In this document: positions 27,067 to 35,337 of the stretch, piece by piece
Layout of the letters: each line of letters begins with the position of its first letter
Position numbering within the stretch: position 1 is the first letter of the stretch
Assembly (NCBI RefSeq): GCF_001590985.1
Contig: NZ_BCTX01000020.1
Span: 1-64,000, forward strand
Origin: Novosphingobium naphthalenivorans NBRC 102051
GTDB taxonomy: Bacteria > Pseudomonadota > Alphaproteobacteria > Sphingomonadales > Sphingomonadaceae
Direction of reading: 5' to 3'
DNA length: 64,000 bases
The notes under the pieces: generated by a model
The model's database searches: none
Told to the model about the DNA's origin: nothing
The model's input: the letters and a program-made list of their open reading frames with translations, nothing else
Translations under genes and position numbers: made by a program

Positions 27067-27146
27067 AACCTTACGTACAAATATCCTCTCGAATCGCGGC
27101 CCGAGCCGTTGCGACTTTATCGCACACTTACGTTCGAATATCAAGC

Positions 27147-27785
27147 CTACCAGGCGTCGCGACCACTGATCAGCAGATCGACGATGCGCTGCGCGAAATA
27201 ATCAAGCTGCTCGCCAGAAACCCGGGGGCCTTCCTGGATCTGAATTCCGGACAGCGCCCCGACCAGAGTACGCGCAACGGTTCGCGGATCGCGCGCAGGC
27301 TTGCCGTCGCGCTCGGCAGCTTCAACAATATCCTTTTCGATCAGATCGATGATATAGAGATAGCCGCTGTCGAGAATGACATTGGCAAGCTCGGGAAACC
27401 TGTCACGCACCGACAGCACCAACCGCTGCACGGCCATGACGTCGGGCTTGCGCAAGGACTGCGCGATCGTGACGGCGTGATGCCGCAGCCTCTGCTCGAT
27501 ATCGTCGGTCAGCAAGTAGTCTTCGACCGCGGCTTCCTGTGACCATTGCTTGACCGAAGCATCGATGACCGCGTTGAACAGCGCCTCCTTTGAAGGATGG
27601 CGGGCATAGAGCGTCCCTTTCGAGACTTTCGCGGCGAGCGCGACTTGCTCCATCGCCACGGCGTCATAGCCGTCAGCCACGAACATGTCGTGGGCGACCT
27701 GAATGATCAGCCGATCGATCGCGTTGGCACGGGCAGCGCTGGGCCGGCCCGCCTTGGGCTTGAGAAGGTCTTTCGCTTTGTTCAT
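27147..27785 (-). CDS. TetR-family regulator
   Basis: 212 aa. N-terminal TetR helix-turn-helix (HDMFVADGYDAVAMEQVALAAKVSKGTLYARHPSKEALFNAVI, about 30-75) and a C-terminal ligand domain of the TetR_C type (FPELANVILDSGYLYIIDLIEKDI). It lies between two small secreted-protein genes: one downstream on the same strand, one divergent. The 151-bp divergent region has a dyad AACGAT (27840-27845) and ATCGTT (27866-27871), a candidate operator. No Shine-Dalgarno is clear. The ligand is unknown. Confidence 0.87.
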   Translation of the reverse strand: MNKAKDLLKPKAGRPSAARANAIDRLIIQVAHDMFVADGYDAVAMEQVALAAKVSKGTLYARHPSKEALFNAVIDASVKQWSQEAAVEDYLLTDDIEQRLRHHAVTIAQSLRKPDVMAVQRLVLSVRDRFPELANVILDSGYLYIIDLIEKDIVEAAERDGKPARDPRTVARTLVGALSGIQIQEGPRVSGEQLDYFAQRIVDLLISGRDAW

Positions 27786-27839
27786 CGTTCGGCAGTTGTT
27801 CCACAGCCGGGCCCTCAGGGCAATCTCGAAGCATAATCG

Positions 27840-27887
27840 AACGATTTCGATCGATATATTGACAGATCGTTGTCCCGGCCTTAGCCT
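27840..27887 (+). promoter_or_regulatory. Divergent promoter with candidate TetR operator
   Basis: TTGACA (27859-27864), 17 bases, TAGCCT (27882-27887) make a plausible rightward promoter for the gene at 27933. The AACGAT/ATCGTT dyad (27840-27871) spans the -35, so the TetR protein could repress both directions. Confidence 0.45.
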
Positions 27888-27932
27888 GCCCGAAAATCAG
27901 GACGCGCAAACCCGCGCGCATCTCGAAGAGGA

Positions 27933-28496
27933 TTGCCTGTAAAACTCGTCTCGTCCCTTCTGCTTGCCGGGATCGCTATGTGCACGCTTGCTCCTGCGGC
28001 TTTTGGCAACGATGAACCGGCCGACGCCAATGCGCGCGCAGGGGCCACCGCTGCCCTGCTGAAAGCCGCGCGGGACGTTCTGGGCTATGGCACGCAGAAC
28101 GAACACCCGGCGGTGGGCGCTTATCACGCCGCACAGGCGAGCGACCCCGAATTCAACTTCCACGTGGGCTTCCTGATCGATTCGCTGGACTATCTGGAGG
28201 AACGCTTTCAGGCCCTGCAGGCACTGGAAGCGTCCGATCCGCGCTTTGCCGGCCGCCTCAAGTTCCTCGTCAACCGCGCCCTGCCCGGCAATCCCGAAAT
28301 CGACGCGCGCATGGACGCATCTCCCGTCTATCGCGGCGTCACCCGCCATACTTATGGCCGCAACGGCGTGCAGGCCTTTTGCGAGACCGACCTGATCGTC
28401 GACGGCCCGCTGGGTGAAGGGCTCGTGCTCGAATTCGATTACGTATTCCCGGGCTACAAGGACCACATCATGTCAGTGTCGGAAATCACCCGCTGA
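27933..28496 (+). CDS. Small secreted protein of unknown function
   Basis: 187 aa with signal peptide MPVKLVSSLLLAGIAMCTLAPAAFG. The mature part is helical at first (ARAGATAALLKAARDVLGYG, DSLDYLEERFQALQALEASD) and ends in a beta-rich segment (VQAFCETDLIVDGPLGEGLVLEFDYVFPGYKDHIMSV). I do not recognise a family. The start is taken as TTG 27933 because GAAGAGGA abuts it and it supplies the signal peptide; ATG 27978 would remove most of it. Divergent from the TetR gene and probably under its control. Confidence 0.65.
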   Translation: MPVKLVSSLLLAGIAMCTLAPAAFGNDEPADANARAGATAALLKAARDVLGYGTQNEHPAVGAYHAAQASDPEFNFHVGFLIDSLDYLEERFQALQALEASDPRFAGRLKFLVNRALPGNPEIDARMDASPVYRGVTRHTYGRNGVQAFCETDLIVDGPLGEGLVLEFDYVFPGYKDHIMSVSEITR

Positions 28497-28512
28497 GCAG
28501 AGGCCTTCTCCA

Positions 28513-28546
28513 GCCGGCTTCCTCCCTGCGCGGGAGAGAAGCCGGC
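28513..28546. terminator. Hairpin between converging genes
   Basis: GCCGGCTTC (28513-28521) and GAAGCCGGC (28538-28546) with an inner CTCCC/GGGAG pair, between the stops at 28496 and 28605. No T-run follows. Confidence 0.5.
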
Positions 28547-28604
28547 CGCGAAAGCACCACTCCGATACTGAACGATTTCCGGGAATCCGGGGCGCTTCAA
28601 CCCC

Positions 28605-29336
28605 TCACGATATATCCCTGAGTTCCGTCACGAACTCATAGCGATCGCCGCGATAGACCGAGCGCGTGAATTCGACCACGCGCCCCTCGCTGGTCCTTGT
28701 CGTGCGCTCGATACGCAGGACCTCGGTGTTCTGCCCGATGCACAGGATCCCCGCCTCGGTCGGCGTGGCCAGAGACGCCCGCACGCGCTGCGTGCCGGAT
28801 GCGGGCCGATGGCCGTATTCTTCGAGAGCCTTGTAGAGCGAGTCGCCAAGACGGCCGATATCGGGAAGAAACTCGGCGGGAACCACGGCATTCTCGATCG
28901 CCAGCGGCTCCCCGCCCGCAAGGCGGACGCGGCTCAGGCGCACGACGCTCGCATCGGGAGAAATCCCCAGAACGGCCGCCTCTTCCTCCGTCGGCTGAGC
29001 AAGGGCGCGATTGATCCACACGACGCCGGGATCCTCCCCGCGCGAGCGCGTATCGTCGCTGAAACTGCTGAGCCTGGCCCCCGGCGCCTCGATGCGCTGG
29101 GTCACGAAGGTTCCAGATCCCTGCCGGCGGACAAGCACCCCTTCATCGATCAGCTGCTCGATGCCCTTGCGCACCGTAACGCGGGAAAGACCGGCCATTT
29201 CACACAAGTCGCGCTCGGACGGCAGCGCGCTGCCGGGATGGAGCACACCATCATGAATCTGTTCCCGCAGGCTGCGCGCAAGCTGCAGGTACAGCGGCGT
29301 TCTGTCGCCGATCCGCGTCCAGGCAAACTCTTCCAT
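28605..29336 (-). CDS. GntR/HutC-family regulator of amino sugar genes (NagR-like)
   Basis: 243 aa. GntR winged helix at about 1-75 (LYLQLARSLREQIHDGVLHPGSALPSERDLCEMAGLSRVTVRKGIEQL, RQGSGTFV), then a UTRA ligand domain (RLSRVRLAGGEPLAIENAVVP, VYRGDRYEFVTEL). This subfamily includes NagR/YvoA, which bind amino sugar phosphates. It is the last gene of a leftward run after PP2C and murQ, and the divergent run starts with a sugar-phosphate deaminase. Repeated TGGTATT half-sites lie in the control region, so it probably represses both directions until an amino sugar phosphate accumulates. Confidence 0.85.
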   Translation of the reverse strand: MEEFAWTRIGDRTPLYLQLARSLREQIHDGVLHPGSALPSERDLCEMAGLSRVTVRKGIEQLIDEGVLVRRQGSGTFVTQRIEAPGARLSSFSDDTRSRGEDPGVVWINRALAQPTEEEAAVLGISPDASVVRLSRVRLAGGEPLAIENAVVPAEFLPDIGRLGDSLYKALEEYGHRPASGTQRVRASLATPTEAGILCIGQNTEVLRIERTTRTSEGRVVEFTRSVYRGDRYEFVTELRDIS

Positions 29337-29342
29337 CGCGCG

Positions 29343-30233
29343 TCAGCCTCGCCCTTCCAGCGCCTGCAAGGCCCGGCGCAAATCCCCGCCGCAAGCATCG
29401 AGCCGTTCGCGCGCCTCTGCCACGGGCAAGCCAAGCGCCACCAGCACGCCCAGACGAATATCCTTGCCCGCCAAATCGAGCGCCGCGGCCGCCGTTTCCG
29501 CATCCACCCCGGCCATGTCCTGAACCATCGCCCGGCCGCGCTGCAGGAGCTTGGCATTGGAAATCCGCATGGCCACCATGCGGCCATCATAGACAAGACC
29601 GCACCGGATCATGATCGCGGTGGACAGCAGGTTGAGGATCGCTTTCTGCGCCGTTCCCGCCTTCATCCGGGTCGAGCCCGCCACCACTTCGCTGCCGGTC
29701 ACAGCCAGAATGCCGTGCTCGGCATTTTCGAGCAGCACGGAGCCGGGATTGTTGGCAATGCCGATAGTCAGGGCCCCCGCCGTCCGCGCCGCCGCGACCG
29801 CGCCCACCGTATAAGGGGTGCGTCCGCTCGCCGCGACGCCGATCACCACGTCGTCAGGACCGATCGCATGGCGCGCAATCTCTTCCAGCGCCGCCTCGAC
29901 ATCGTCTTCGGCCCCTTCCTGCGCCTCGGTCAGCGCCTCGGTGCCGCCCGCGATCAGGAAGACCATGCGCTCCATCGGCCAGCCGTACGTGGGATAGAGT
30001 TCGGTGCCGTCCTGCACGGCGAGGCGGCCCGACGTGCCCGCGCCCACGAAGACGAGCCGTCCCGTCTGCCCCAGCCGCGCGGCGGCGGCTTCGGCGGCCC
30101 GGGCAATCGCCGCGGTCTGCGAATGGATAGCCGCGATCGCCGCCATCTGCCCTTCCAGCATGGCCTCCACCGCCCGCTCGGTCGGCCAGAGATCGAGATC
30201 GCGGTAGCGGGGATCGAGAGCTTCGGTATTCAT
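29343..30233 (-). CDS. murQ: N-acetylmuramic acid 6-phosphate etherase
   Basis: 296 aa with one SIS domain. It splits the lactyl ether of MurNAc-6-phosphate to GlcNAc-6-phosphate and D-lactate in the cytoplasm. GAGTSGRLAVQDGTELYPTYG spans about 64-84 and SEVVAGSTRMKAGTAQK 181-197; both are diagnostic for MurQ, and Glu78 corresponds to the catalytic acid region. Products are taken by nagA and dld on the other side of the same control region. The start is ATG 30233; another ATG at 30263 adds ten residues, and neither has a good Shine-Dalgarno. It ends six bases before the GntR gene. Confidence 0.93.
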   Translation of the reverse strand: MNTEALDPRYRDLDLWPTERAVEAMLEGQMAAIAAIHSQTAAIARAAEAAAARLGQTGRLVFVGAGTSGRLAVQDGTELYPTYGWPMERMVFLIAGGTEALTEAQEGAEDDVEAALEEIARHAIGPDDVVIGVAASGRTPYTVGAVAAARTAGALTIGIANNPGSVLLENAEHGILAVTGSEVVAGSTRMKAGTAQKAILNLLSTAIMIRCGLVYDGRMVAMRISNAKLLQRGRAMVQDMAGVDAETAAAALDLAGKDIRLGVLVALGLPVAEARERLDACGGDLRRALQALEGRG

Positions 30234-30359
30234 CGTGGTGTTATCCGGTCGGGCAAAGGACATATCGACGTCTGCGAAAGCAGTCCCGGCGCCCGGCTGG
30301 AGGAGGAGAGCCGGACGCCGGAAGCGCCGTGCATGATCGCACAGCAGATTTTAGGTACA

Positions 30360-30382
30360 TACTGGTATTCAAATGGTTATTC
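30360..30382. promoter_or_regulatory. Candidate NagR-type half-sites near the PP2C stop
   Basis: TACTGGTATTCA (30360-30371) is followed by the near copy TGGTTATTCA (30374-30383). The first equals the element in the divergent control region at 31357-31367. Its place between PP2C and murQ suggests extra control of murQ. Confidence 0.4.
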
Positions 30383-31258
30383 AACAGCCGCACCGCCTTC
30401 TTCGGGCACCCCACTCCAGCGGCATACGATGACACTGGCATCGTCATGCACCTTGACCCGAGGGAAACGCGGCAGCGATCCCGGCTCGGCTTCCAGATCG
30501 CGCAGCCGGGTGAGCCAATGCGCCCAGTCGTCCGGACCGGCCATGGCCAGAAGATGTTCCGGCCCGGCCACATCGAACAATTCGACGAGCCGCAGAAATC
30601 CATCGCTGGCCACGGCGAACCGCGCGCCGGGCTGCAGCGGCACCCGCTCCTGCCAGAGATGATCGGCCGCCGCCGGGTTCGTCCCGAGCACCCAATAGCC
30701 ACCTTCGCAGTTCATGCGCTGGCGGGTGGCTTGCAGCCCCGGCAGGAGATGCTCGTGCAGGTCCCGCGACGTCATCGCCGGATTTTCCGCGAGCAGGCCC
30801 CGCACCGCCGTCAGCGTGCGGTCCGCGTGGACATCGAGCTCCGAACTGCCGAAAAGCCGCGGACAGCCATCGGCGTCGAGCGCCGCAACCCGGCAATCGG
30901 CTAGTGCCGTGAATTCAGCCTCACCATCGATCACCCGCACCATGGCGAATGCGGCCGAAGGCAGTTCGTGCGCGGCCTCGGGCTCGCGGACTTTGGCCTG
31001 CTCCAGCGCTTCGCCGCATTGCGCCATGACTGCACGCAACAGGTCGCGTGTCGGCATATCGGGTTCCCGCTCCAGAGTCTCCGCCAGCAGGCGGCTGGCG
31101 GTTCGCGCCAGCCATGCCGCATCGCTGGCTTCTTCCGTGAGCCTGCCACCGACCCCGGTGGCACCATCGATGACCCAGGCCGCCGGGCCGAAGTGCCCGA
31201 CGCAATCCTCGTTGACATGACTCTGACCATCGGAGGCGGCAATTTCGATCCTGAGCAA
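30377..31258 (-). CDS. PP2C-family protein phosphatase
   Basis: 293 aa. The metal-binding pattern of PP2C serine/threonine phosphatases is present: Glu17-Asp18 in HVNEDCVG, Asp31-Gly32 in WVIDGATGVGG, ASDGF further on, and DDASVIVCR near the end. The start is TTG 31258 with AAGGAG seven bases upstream; a longer ATG frame to 31459 runs back across the divergent gene's start. First gene of the run PP2C-murQ-GntR. No kinase is nearby, so its target is unknown; a phosphorylated enzyme, or a non-protein substrate of the amino sugar route, could be considered. Confidence 0.82.
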   Translation of the reverse strand: MLRIEIAASDGQSHVNEDCVGHFGPAAWVIDGATGVGGRLTEEASDAAWLARTASRLLAETLEREPDMPTRDLLRAVMAQCGEALEQAKVREPEAAHELPSAAFAMVRVIDGEAEFTALADCRVAALDADGCPRLFGSSELDVHADRTLTAVRGLLAENPAMTSRDLHEHLLPGLQATRQRMNCEGGYWVLGTNPAAADHLWQERVPLQPGARFAVASDGFLRLVELFDVAGPEHLLAMAGPDDWAHWLTRLRDLEAEPGSLPRFPRVKVHDDASVIVCRWSGVPEEGGAAVE

Positions 31259-31330
31259 CGGAATACTCCTTTCGAACGTTTGACAAGACACAGCCCCGTC
31301 AATCCACCCCGCTGGACCATGTAACCATAT

Positions 31331-31367
31331 CAATACCACTTGTGTCAATTTGCCAAACTGGTATTCA
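31331..31367. promoter_or_regulatory. Divergent control region with NagR-type half-sites
   Basis: AATACCA (31332-31338) and TGGTATT (31359-31365) form an inverted repeat with 20 bases between. Leftward, a perfect TTGACA (31343-31348, minus strand) lies between them. Rightward, TTGTGT (31340-31345), 16 bases, TATTCA (31362-31367) would start transcription at about the ATG at 31375. A GntR protein bound here would block both promoters. Confidence 0.5.
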
Positions 31368-31374
31368 CAAACCC

Positions 31375-32430
31375 ATGAGCTCCATACCCCCCGAAACTCC
31401 CACCAGAATGGCATTAGAGGCCGCCGAGGCGCCGGAACGCGCCGCGCGGCAGCTTGCACTCAACGCCGGACTTGTCCGCGATGCGGGCCGCCGCCTGCGT
31501 GAACTCGCCCCGCCGTTCGCCGCGACTCTCGCACGGGGCAGTTCGGATCATGCGGCGGCCTTCGGCAAGGTCCTGCTCGAAACGCACGCACGCATTCCCA
31601 CGCTCAGCCATGCGCCTTCGATCGGCTCGCTCTATCACGCCACCTCGCCGCGCTTCCGCGGCGTCCCCATGCTTGCGATCTCCCAGTCCGGACGCAGCCC
31701 CGATCTGCTGGCCGCCGCCGGAGATGCCAAGGCGCAGGGCGCTGTCGTGGTGGCTCTGGTCAACGACACCGGCTCGCCGCTCGCAGACCTTGCCGACATC
31801 GTGATCCCCGTCCACGCCGGTGCGGAAACCAGTGTCGCCGCCACCAAGAGCTTCATCTGCACGCTTGTCGCACTTACCCATCTGGTGGCGGAATGGAGCC
31901 AGGACGGCGCCCTGCTCCATGCCCTCGATGCCACCGGCGACATTCTCGGACAGGCAGCGGCTGCGGACTGGACGCCCGCCGTGGCACCGCTGCAAAGCGC
32001 GCGAGACATGTTCGTACTGGGCCGCGGCCCCACCCTGCCGATCGCAGGCGAAGCCGCGCTCAAGTTCAAGGAGACATGCGGTCTGCACGCCGAAGCCTTC
32101 AGCAGCGCCGAAGTGGCGCATGGGCCGATGACGCTGGTCGGCGCAGGCGATCCCGTGCTGGCGCTCGGGCCGCTCGACGTGGCGCGCGCCGGTTTGCGCG
32201 AACGGCTGGCGGATTTCACCGCGCGCGGCGCGGCAGTGATTGCCTCCGGCCATCCTGAAGATATTGCGGACGCCAGTCTGGCGCTGCCCACGCAAACCAA
32301 TGTGCATCCGGTGCTCGGTGCGATTGCGCAAGTGCAGAGCTTCTACGGCCTCGCCAACGCACTTTCACTGGCGCGCGGCTACGATCCGGACCGTCCGCCG
32401 CATCTCAACAAAGTGACCCGCACGCTATGA
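31375..32430 (+). CDS. SIS-domain sugar-phosphate deaminase/isomerase (NagB-II type)
   Basis: 351 aa, two SIS domains (ARGSSDHAAAFGKVLLE, SQSGRSPDLLAA; GRGPTLPIAGEAALKFKETCGLHAEAFSSAEVAHGP). It matches GlmS-like proteins lacking the glutaminase domain. In nag operons of proteobacteria such proteins (NagB-II) convert glucosamine-6-phosphate to fructose-6-phosphate and ammonia. It is directly followed by nagA, whose ATG overlaps its stop, which supports this role. The start is not settled: ATG 31375 has no Shine-Dalgarno but fits a leaderless transcript; ATG 31408 is the alternative. Confidence 0.82.
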   Translation: MSSIPPETPTRMALEAAEAPERAARQLALNAGLVRDAGRRLRELAPPFAATLARGSSDHAAAFGKVLLETHARIPTLSHAPSIGSLYHATSPRFRGVPMLAISQSGRSPDLLAAAGDAKAQGAVVVALVNDTGSPLADLADIVIPVHAGAETSVAATKSFICTLVALTHLVAEWSQDGALLHALDATGDILGQAAAADWTPAVAPLQSARDMFVLGRGPTLPIAGEAALKFKETCGLHAEAFSSAEVAHGPMTLVGAGDPVLALGPLDVARAGLRERLADFTARGAAVIASGHPEDIADASLALPTQTNVHPVLGAIAQVQSFYGLANALSLARGYDPDRPPHLNKVTRTL

Positions 32431-33578
32431 CCCGCACCGCCCTGACCGGCGCACGCATCGTGCTCGCCGATCGCGTGATCGAGGGAGAGGCGCTCCTCGT
32501 CGACGGCGCGCGCATCGCCGGTCTCGCCCCAGCGGACGCCCTGCCCGAAGGCTGCGAAGTACAGGACCTGGGCGGCGGCTGGCTGCTGCCCGGCTTCATC
32601 GACACCCAGGTCAATGGCGGCGGCGATGTGCTGTTCAACGACAGTCCCAGCGTCGACGGCATCCGCGCCATCGCCGCCGCCCATCGCCGCTTCGGCACGA
32701 CCGGCCTTCTGCCCACGCTGATCACCGATCACCCTGCCGTGGTCGAAAAGGCGCTGGCGGCAGGCGAGGCGGCGCTGGCCGAGGGCGTTCCCGGCGTGCT
32801 GGGCCTGCACATAGAGGGGCCGCATCTCAATCCGGCAAAGAAAGGCATCCATGACGCCAGCCGGATCGCACCGATCGATGCGGACGTGGTCGCGCGCCTC
32901 TCCGCCCCCACGCGCGGCCGCCGCGTGGTCACGCTCGCGCCGGAACTGCCCCCCCCCGGCACCGTGCAGGCACTGGCCGATGCCGGGGTTCTGGTATGTG
33001 CCGGGCACAGCCTCGCCACGTACGAACAGGGCCGCGCGGCGCTCGGCGAAGGGCTGGCCGGGTTCACCCACCTGTTCAACGCGATGACGCAGTTTCTCAG
33101 CCGCGAGCCGGGCCTTGTCGGGGCCGCACTGGAAAGCCGTTCCACGCACTTCGGCATGATCGTCGATGGCCACCACGTCCATCCGGCGAGCCTGCGCGTG
33201 GCCCTGCTCGCGCGCGGCGTGGAGGGCGCCATGCTGGTGACTGACGCCATGCCCCCCGTGGGCGGCACGGCCACGCGCTTCACGCTGATGGGCCGCGAGA
33301 TCGTGATGGTGGACGGCACCTGCCGGGGCAGTGACGGCACACTGGCCGGGTCCGCGCTGACCATGGCCGATGCGCTGCGCAACGCCATGGACATGCTCGG
33401 CTGCGACATCGTCACCGCCTCGCGCATGGCCAGCGGCAATCCCGCGCGCTTCCTTCGGCTGGATGGCGAGACCGGGACGATCGCCCCCGGCCTGCGCGCA
33501 GACCTCGTCCACCTTGACGAAGCGCGCCTTGTGCAATCCACGTGGATCGGCGGCGCGCGGATGGACCATCCCGAATGA
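32427..33578 (+). CDS. nagA: N-acetylglucosamine-6-phosphate deacetylase
   Basis: 383 aa amidohydrolase. It removes acetate from GlcNAc-6-phosphate, the MurQ product, giving substrate for the SIS deaminase. Visible signature residues: Glu130 in HIEGPHLNPAKKG, His194 in AGHS, His215 in THLFNAM, His249-His250 in DGHHVHP, Asp273 in VTDAMPPVGG. The length is typical. The ATG overlaps the upstream stop (ATGA). The D-lactate dehydrogenase gene follows after about 50 bases. Confidence 0.95.
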   Translation: MTRTALTGARIVLADRVIEGEALLVDGARIAGLAPADALPEGCEVQDLGGGWLLPGFIDTQVNGGGDVLFNDSPSVDGIRAIAAAHRRFGTTGLLPTLITDHPAVVEKALAAGEAALAEGVPGVLGLHIEGPHLNPAKKGIHDASRIAPIDADVVARLSAPTRGRRVVTLAPELPPPGTVQALADAGVLVCAGHSLATYEQGRAALGEGLAGFTHLFNAMTQFLSREPGLVGAALESRSTHFGMIVDGHHVHPASLRVALLARGVEGAMLVTDAMPPVGGTATRFTLMGREIVMVDGTCRGSDGTLAGSALTMADALRNAMDMLGCDIVTASRMASGNPARFLRLDGETGTIAPGLRADLVHLDEARLVQSTWIGGARMDHPE

Positions 33579-33630
33579 CACCCGGTCTGCTCGAAGACTG
33601 CCCTGCGCCCCGCGGAAAGGACCGGATCCG

Positions 33631-35337
33631 GTGACGCGCGAAGACTATCTCGCTACCCGCCTGCGGGACATCGTGGGGCGGCGGCATGTGCTCACCTCGG
33701 CGCGGGCGACGGCGCGTTACCGCAAGGGCTACCGCACCGGCGATGGGCCCGCACTGGCCGTCGTGCGGCCGGGCAGTCTGGTGGAACTCTGGCGGGTGGC
33801 CCAGGCCTGCGTGGCGGCGGACGTCTCGATCATCATGCAGGCCTCGAACACCGGGCTCACTGGCGGCTCGACGCCCGATGGGGCTGACTATCCCGGCGGG
33901 CTGGTGATCATCAGCACTACCCGGCTCTCCGCGCTGCGGGTGATCCGGGACGGCACGCAAGTGCTCTGCCTGCCCGGCACCACGCTCAACCGGCTGGAGC
34001 AGGCGCTGCGGCCCTACGGGCGTGAGCCGCATTCGGTGATCGGCTCCTCGTGCCTCGGCGCCTCGGTGGTGGGCGGGGTGTGCAACAATTCGGGCGGCTC
34101 GCTGGTGCGGCGCGGCCCGGCCTTCACCCAGCTTGCGCTCTTTGCCCAGATCCTGCCCGACAGGACGCTGCATCTTGTCAATCATCTGGGGATCGCGCTG
34201 GGCGACAGCCCTGAGGACATCCTCTCGCGCCTGGACGCCGGAACCTTCACCGAAGCCGAGATCGATCCGGCCGGGGATCGCTGGGCGCACGATCACAGCT
34301 ACGCCGAGCATGTGCGCGACATCGAAAGCGGCGTGCCCTCCCGCTTCAATGCGGACACGCGCTGCCTCTACGAAGCCGCCGGCAGCGCGGGCAAGCTGAT
34401 CGTCTTCGCCGTCCGCCTCGACACTTTCGCGCGCGAGGAGGATACCGCCACTTTCTACATCGGCACTACGGAGCCCGATCGGCTGACCGAACTGCGCCGC
34501 ACCATGCTGCGCGATTTCGACAGGCCGCCGATCGCCGGCGAATACATGCACCGCACCGCCTTCGACGTGGCCGATCGCTACGGGCGCGACATGTTCGTGG
34601 CAATCGAGCGGATCGGCACCGACCGCCTGCCCATGCTCTTCGCCGCCAAGTCCCGCTTCGACGGCCTGTTCGGTGAAGGGCGCAGCGACCGGATCATGCA
34701 ATGGTCCAGCCGCTTCCTGCGCGACCACCTGCCTGCCCGGATGCGCGAATACCGCAGCCGCTTCCCACATCACCTGATCCTCAAAGTCGGGCAAGAGCAG
34801 GCCGAAGCAACCCGCGCGCTGCTAAAGGATCTGTTCCCCGGCAATGCTCAAGCCAGCCACTTCGAATGCACCGCGCCGGAAGCCGCCAAGGCCTTCCTCC
34901 ACCGCTTCGTCGCGGCAGGGGCCGCAGTGCGATACCGCGCTGTCCACACCGGCAGCGTGGAGGATATCGTCGCACTCGATATTGCCCTGCCCCGCAACAC
35001 GCGCGAGTGGGAAGAGCACTTGCCCGAAGCGCTCGAACGGCAAGTGATCCACGCGCTCTACTACGGGCACTTCTTCTGCCAGGTGTTCCATCAGGACTAC
35101 ATCGTGAAAAAGGGCACCGATCCGCTCACCTTCGAACATGCGCTGTGGGACCTGCTCGACGCGCGCGGCGCGCAGTATCCGGCGGAACACAACGTCGGCC
35201 ATCTCTACACCGCCAAGCCCGAACTGGCCGGATTCTATCGCGAACTCGATCCGCGCAACCAGCTCAATCCCGGTATCGGCCAGACCGCGCGTGGGCGCGG
35301 CTGGTCCACCGCCGGCCATGGAGAGTGCTGCTCATGA
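33631..35337 (+). CDS. dld: Quinone-dependent D-lactate dehydrogenase
   Basis: 568 aa, FAD-linked and membrane-associated. It oxidises D-lactate to pyruvate and passes electrons to quinone. It parallels E. coli Dld throughout: RYRKGYRTGDGPALAVV, GTTLNRLEQALRPYGREPHS, GASVVGGVCNNSGGSL, HDHSYAEHVRDIE, GEYMHR, KAFLHRFVAAGAAVRY, YYGHFFCQVFHQDYIVKKG, and AEHNVGHLY near the end. The start is GTG 33631 with AAAGGA upstream; the longer open frame overlaps nagA. D-lactate is the second product of MurQ, so its place between nagA and the sugar kinase is meaningful. Confidence 0.94.
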   Translation: MTREDYLATRLRDIVGRRHVLTSARATARYRKGYRTGDGPALAVVRPGSLVELWRVAQACVAADVSIIMQASNTGLTGGSTPDGADYPGGLVIISTTRLSALRVIRDGTQVLCLPGTTLNRLEQALRPYGREPHSVIGSSCLGASVVGGVCNNSGGSLVRRGPAFTQLALFAQILPDRTLHLVNHLGIALGDSPEDILSRLDAGTFTEAEIDPAGDRWAHDHSYAEHVRDIESGVPSRFNADTRCLYEAAGSAGKLIVFAVRLDTFAREEDTATFYIGTTEPDRLTELRRTMLRDFDRPPIAGEYMHRTAFDVADRYGRDMFVAIERIGTDRLPMLFAAKSRFDGLFGEGRSDRIMQWSSRFLRDHLPARMREYRSRFPHHLILKVGQEQAEATRALLKDLFPGNAQASHFECTAPEAAKAFLHRFVAAGAAVRYRAVHTGSVEDIVALDIALPRNTREWEEHLPEALERQVIHALYYGHFFCQVFHQDYIVKKGTDPLTFEHALWDLLDARGAQYPAEHNVGHLYTAKPELAGFYRELDPRNQLNPGIGQTARGRGWSTAGHGECCS

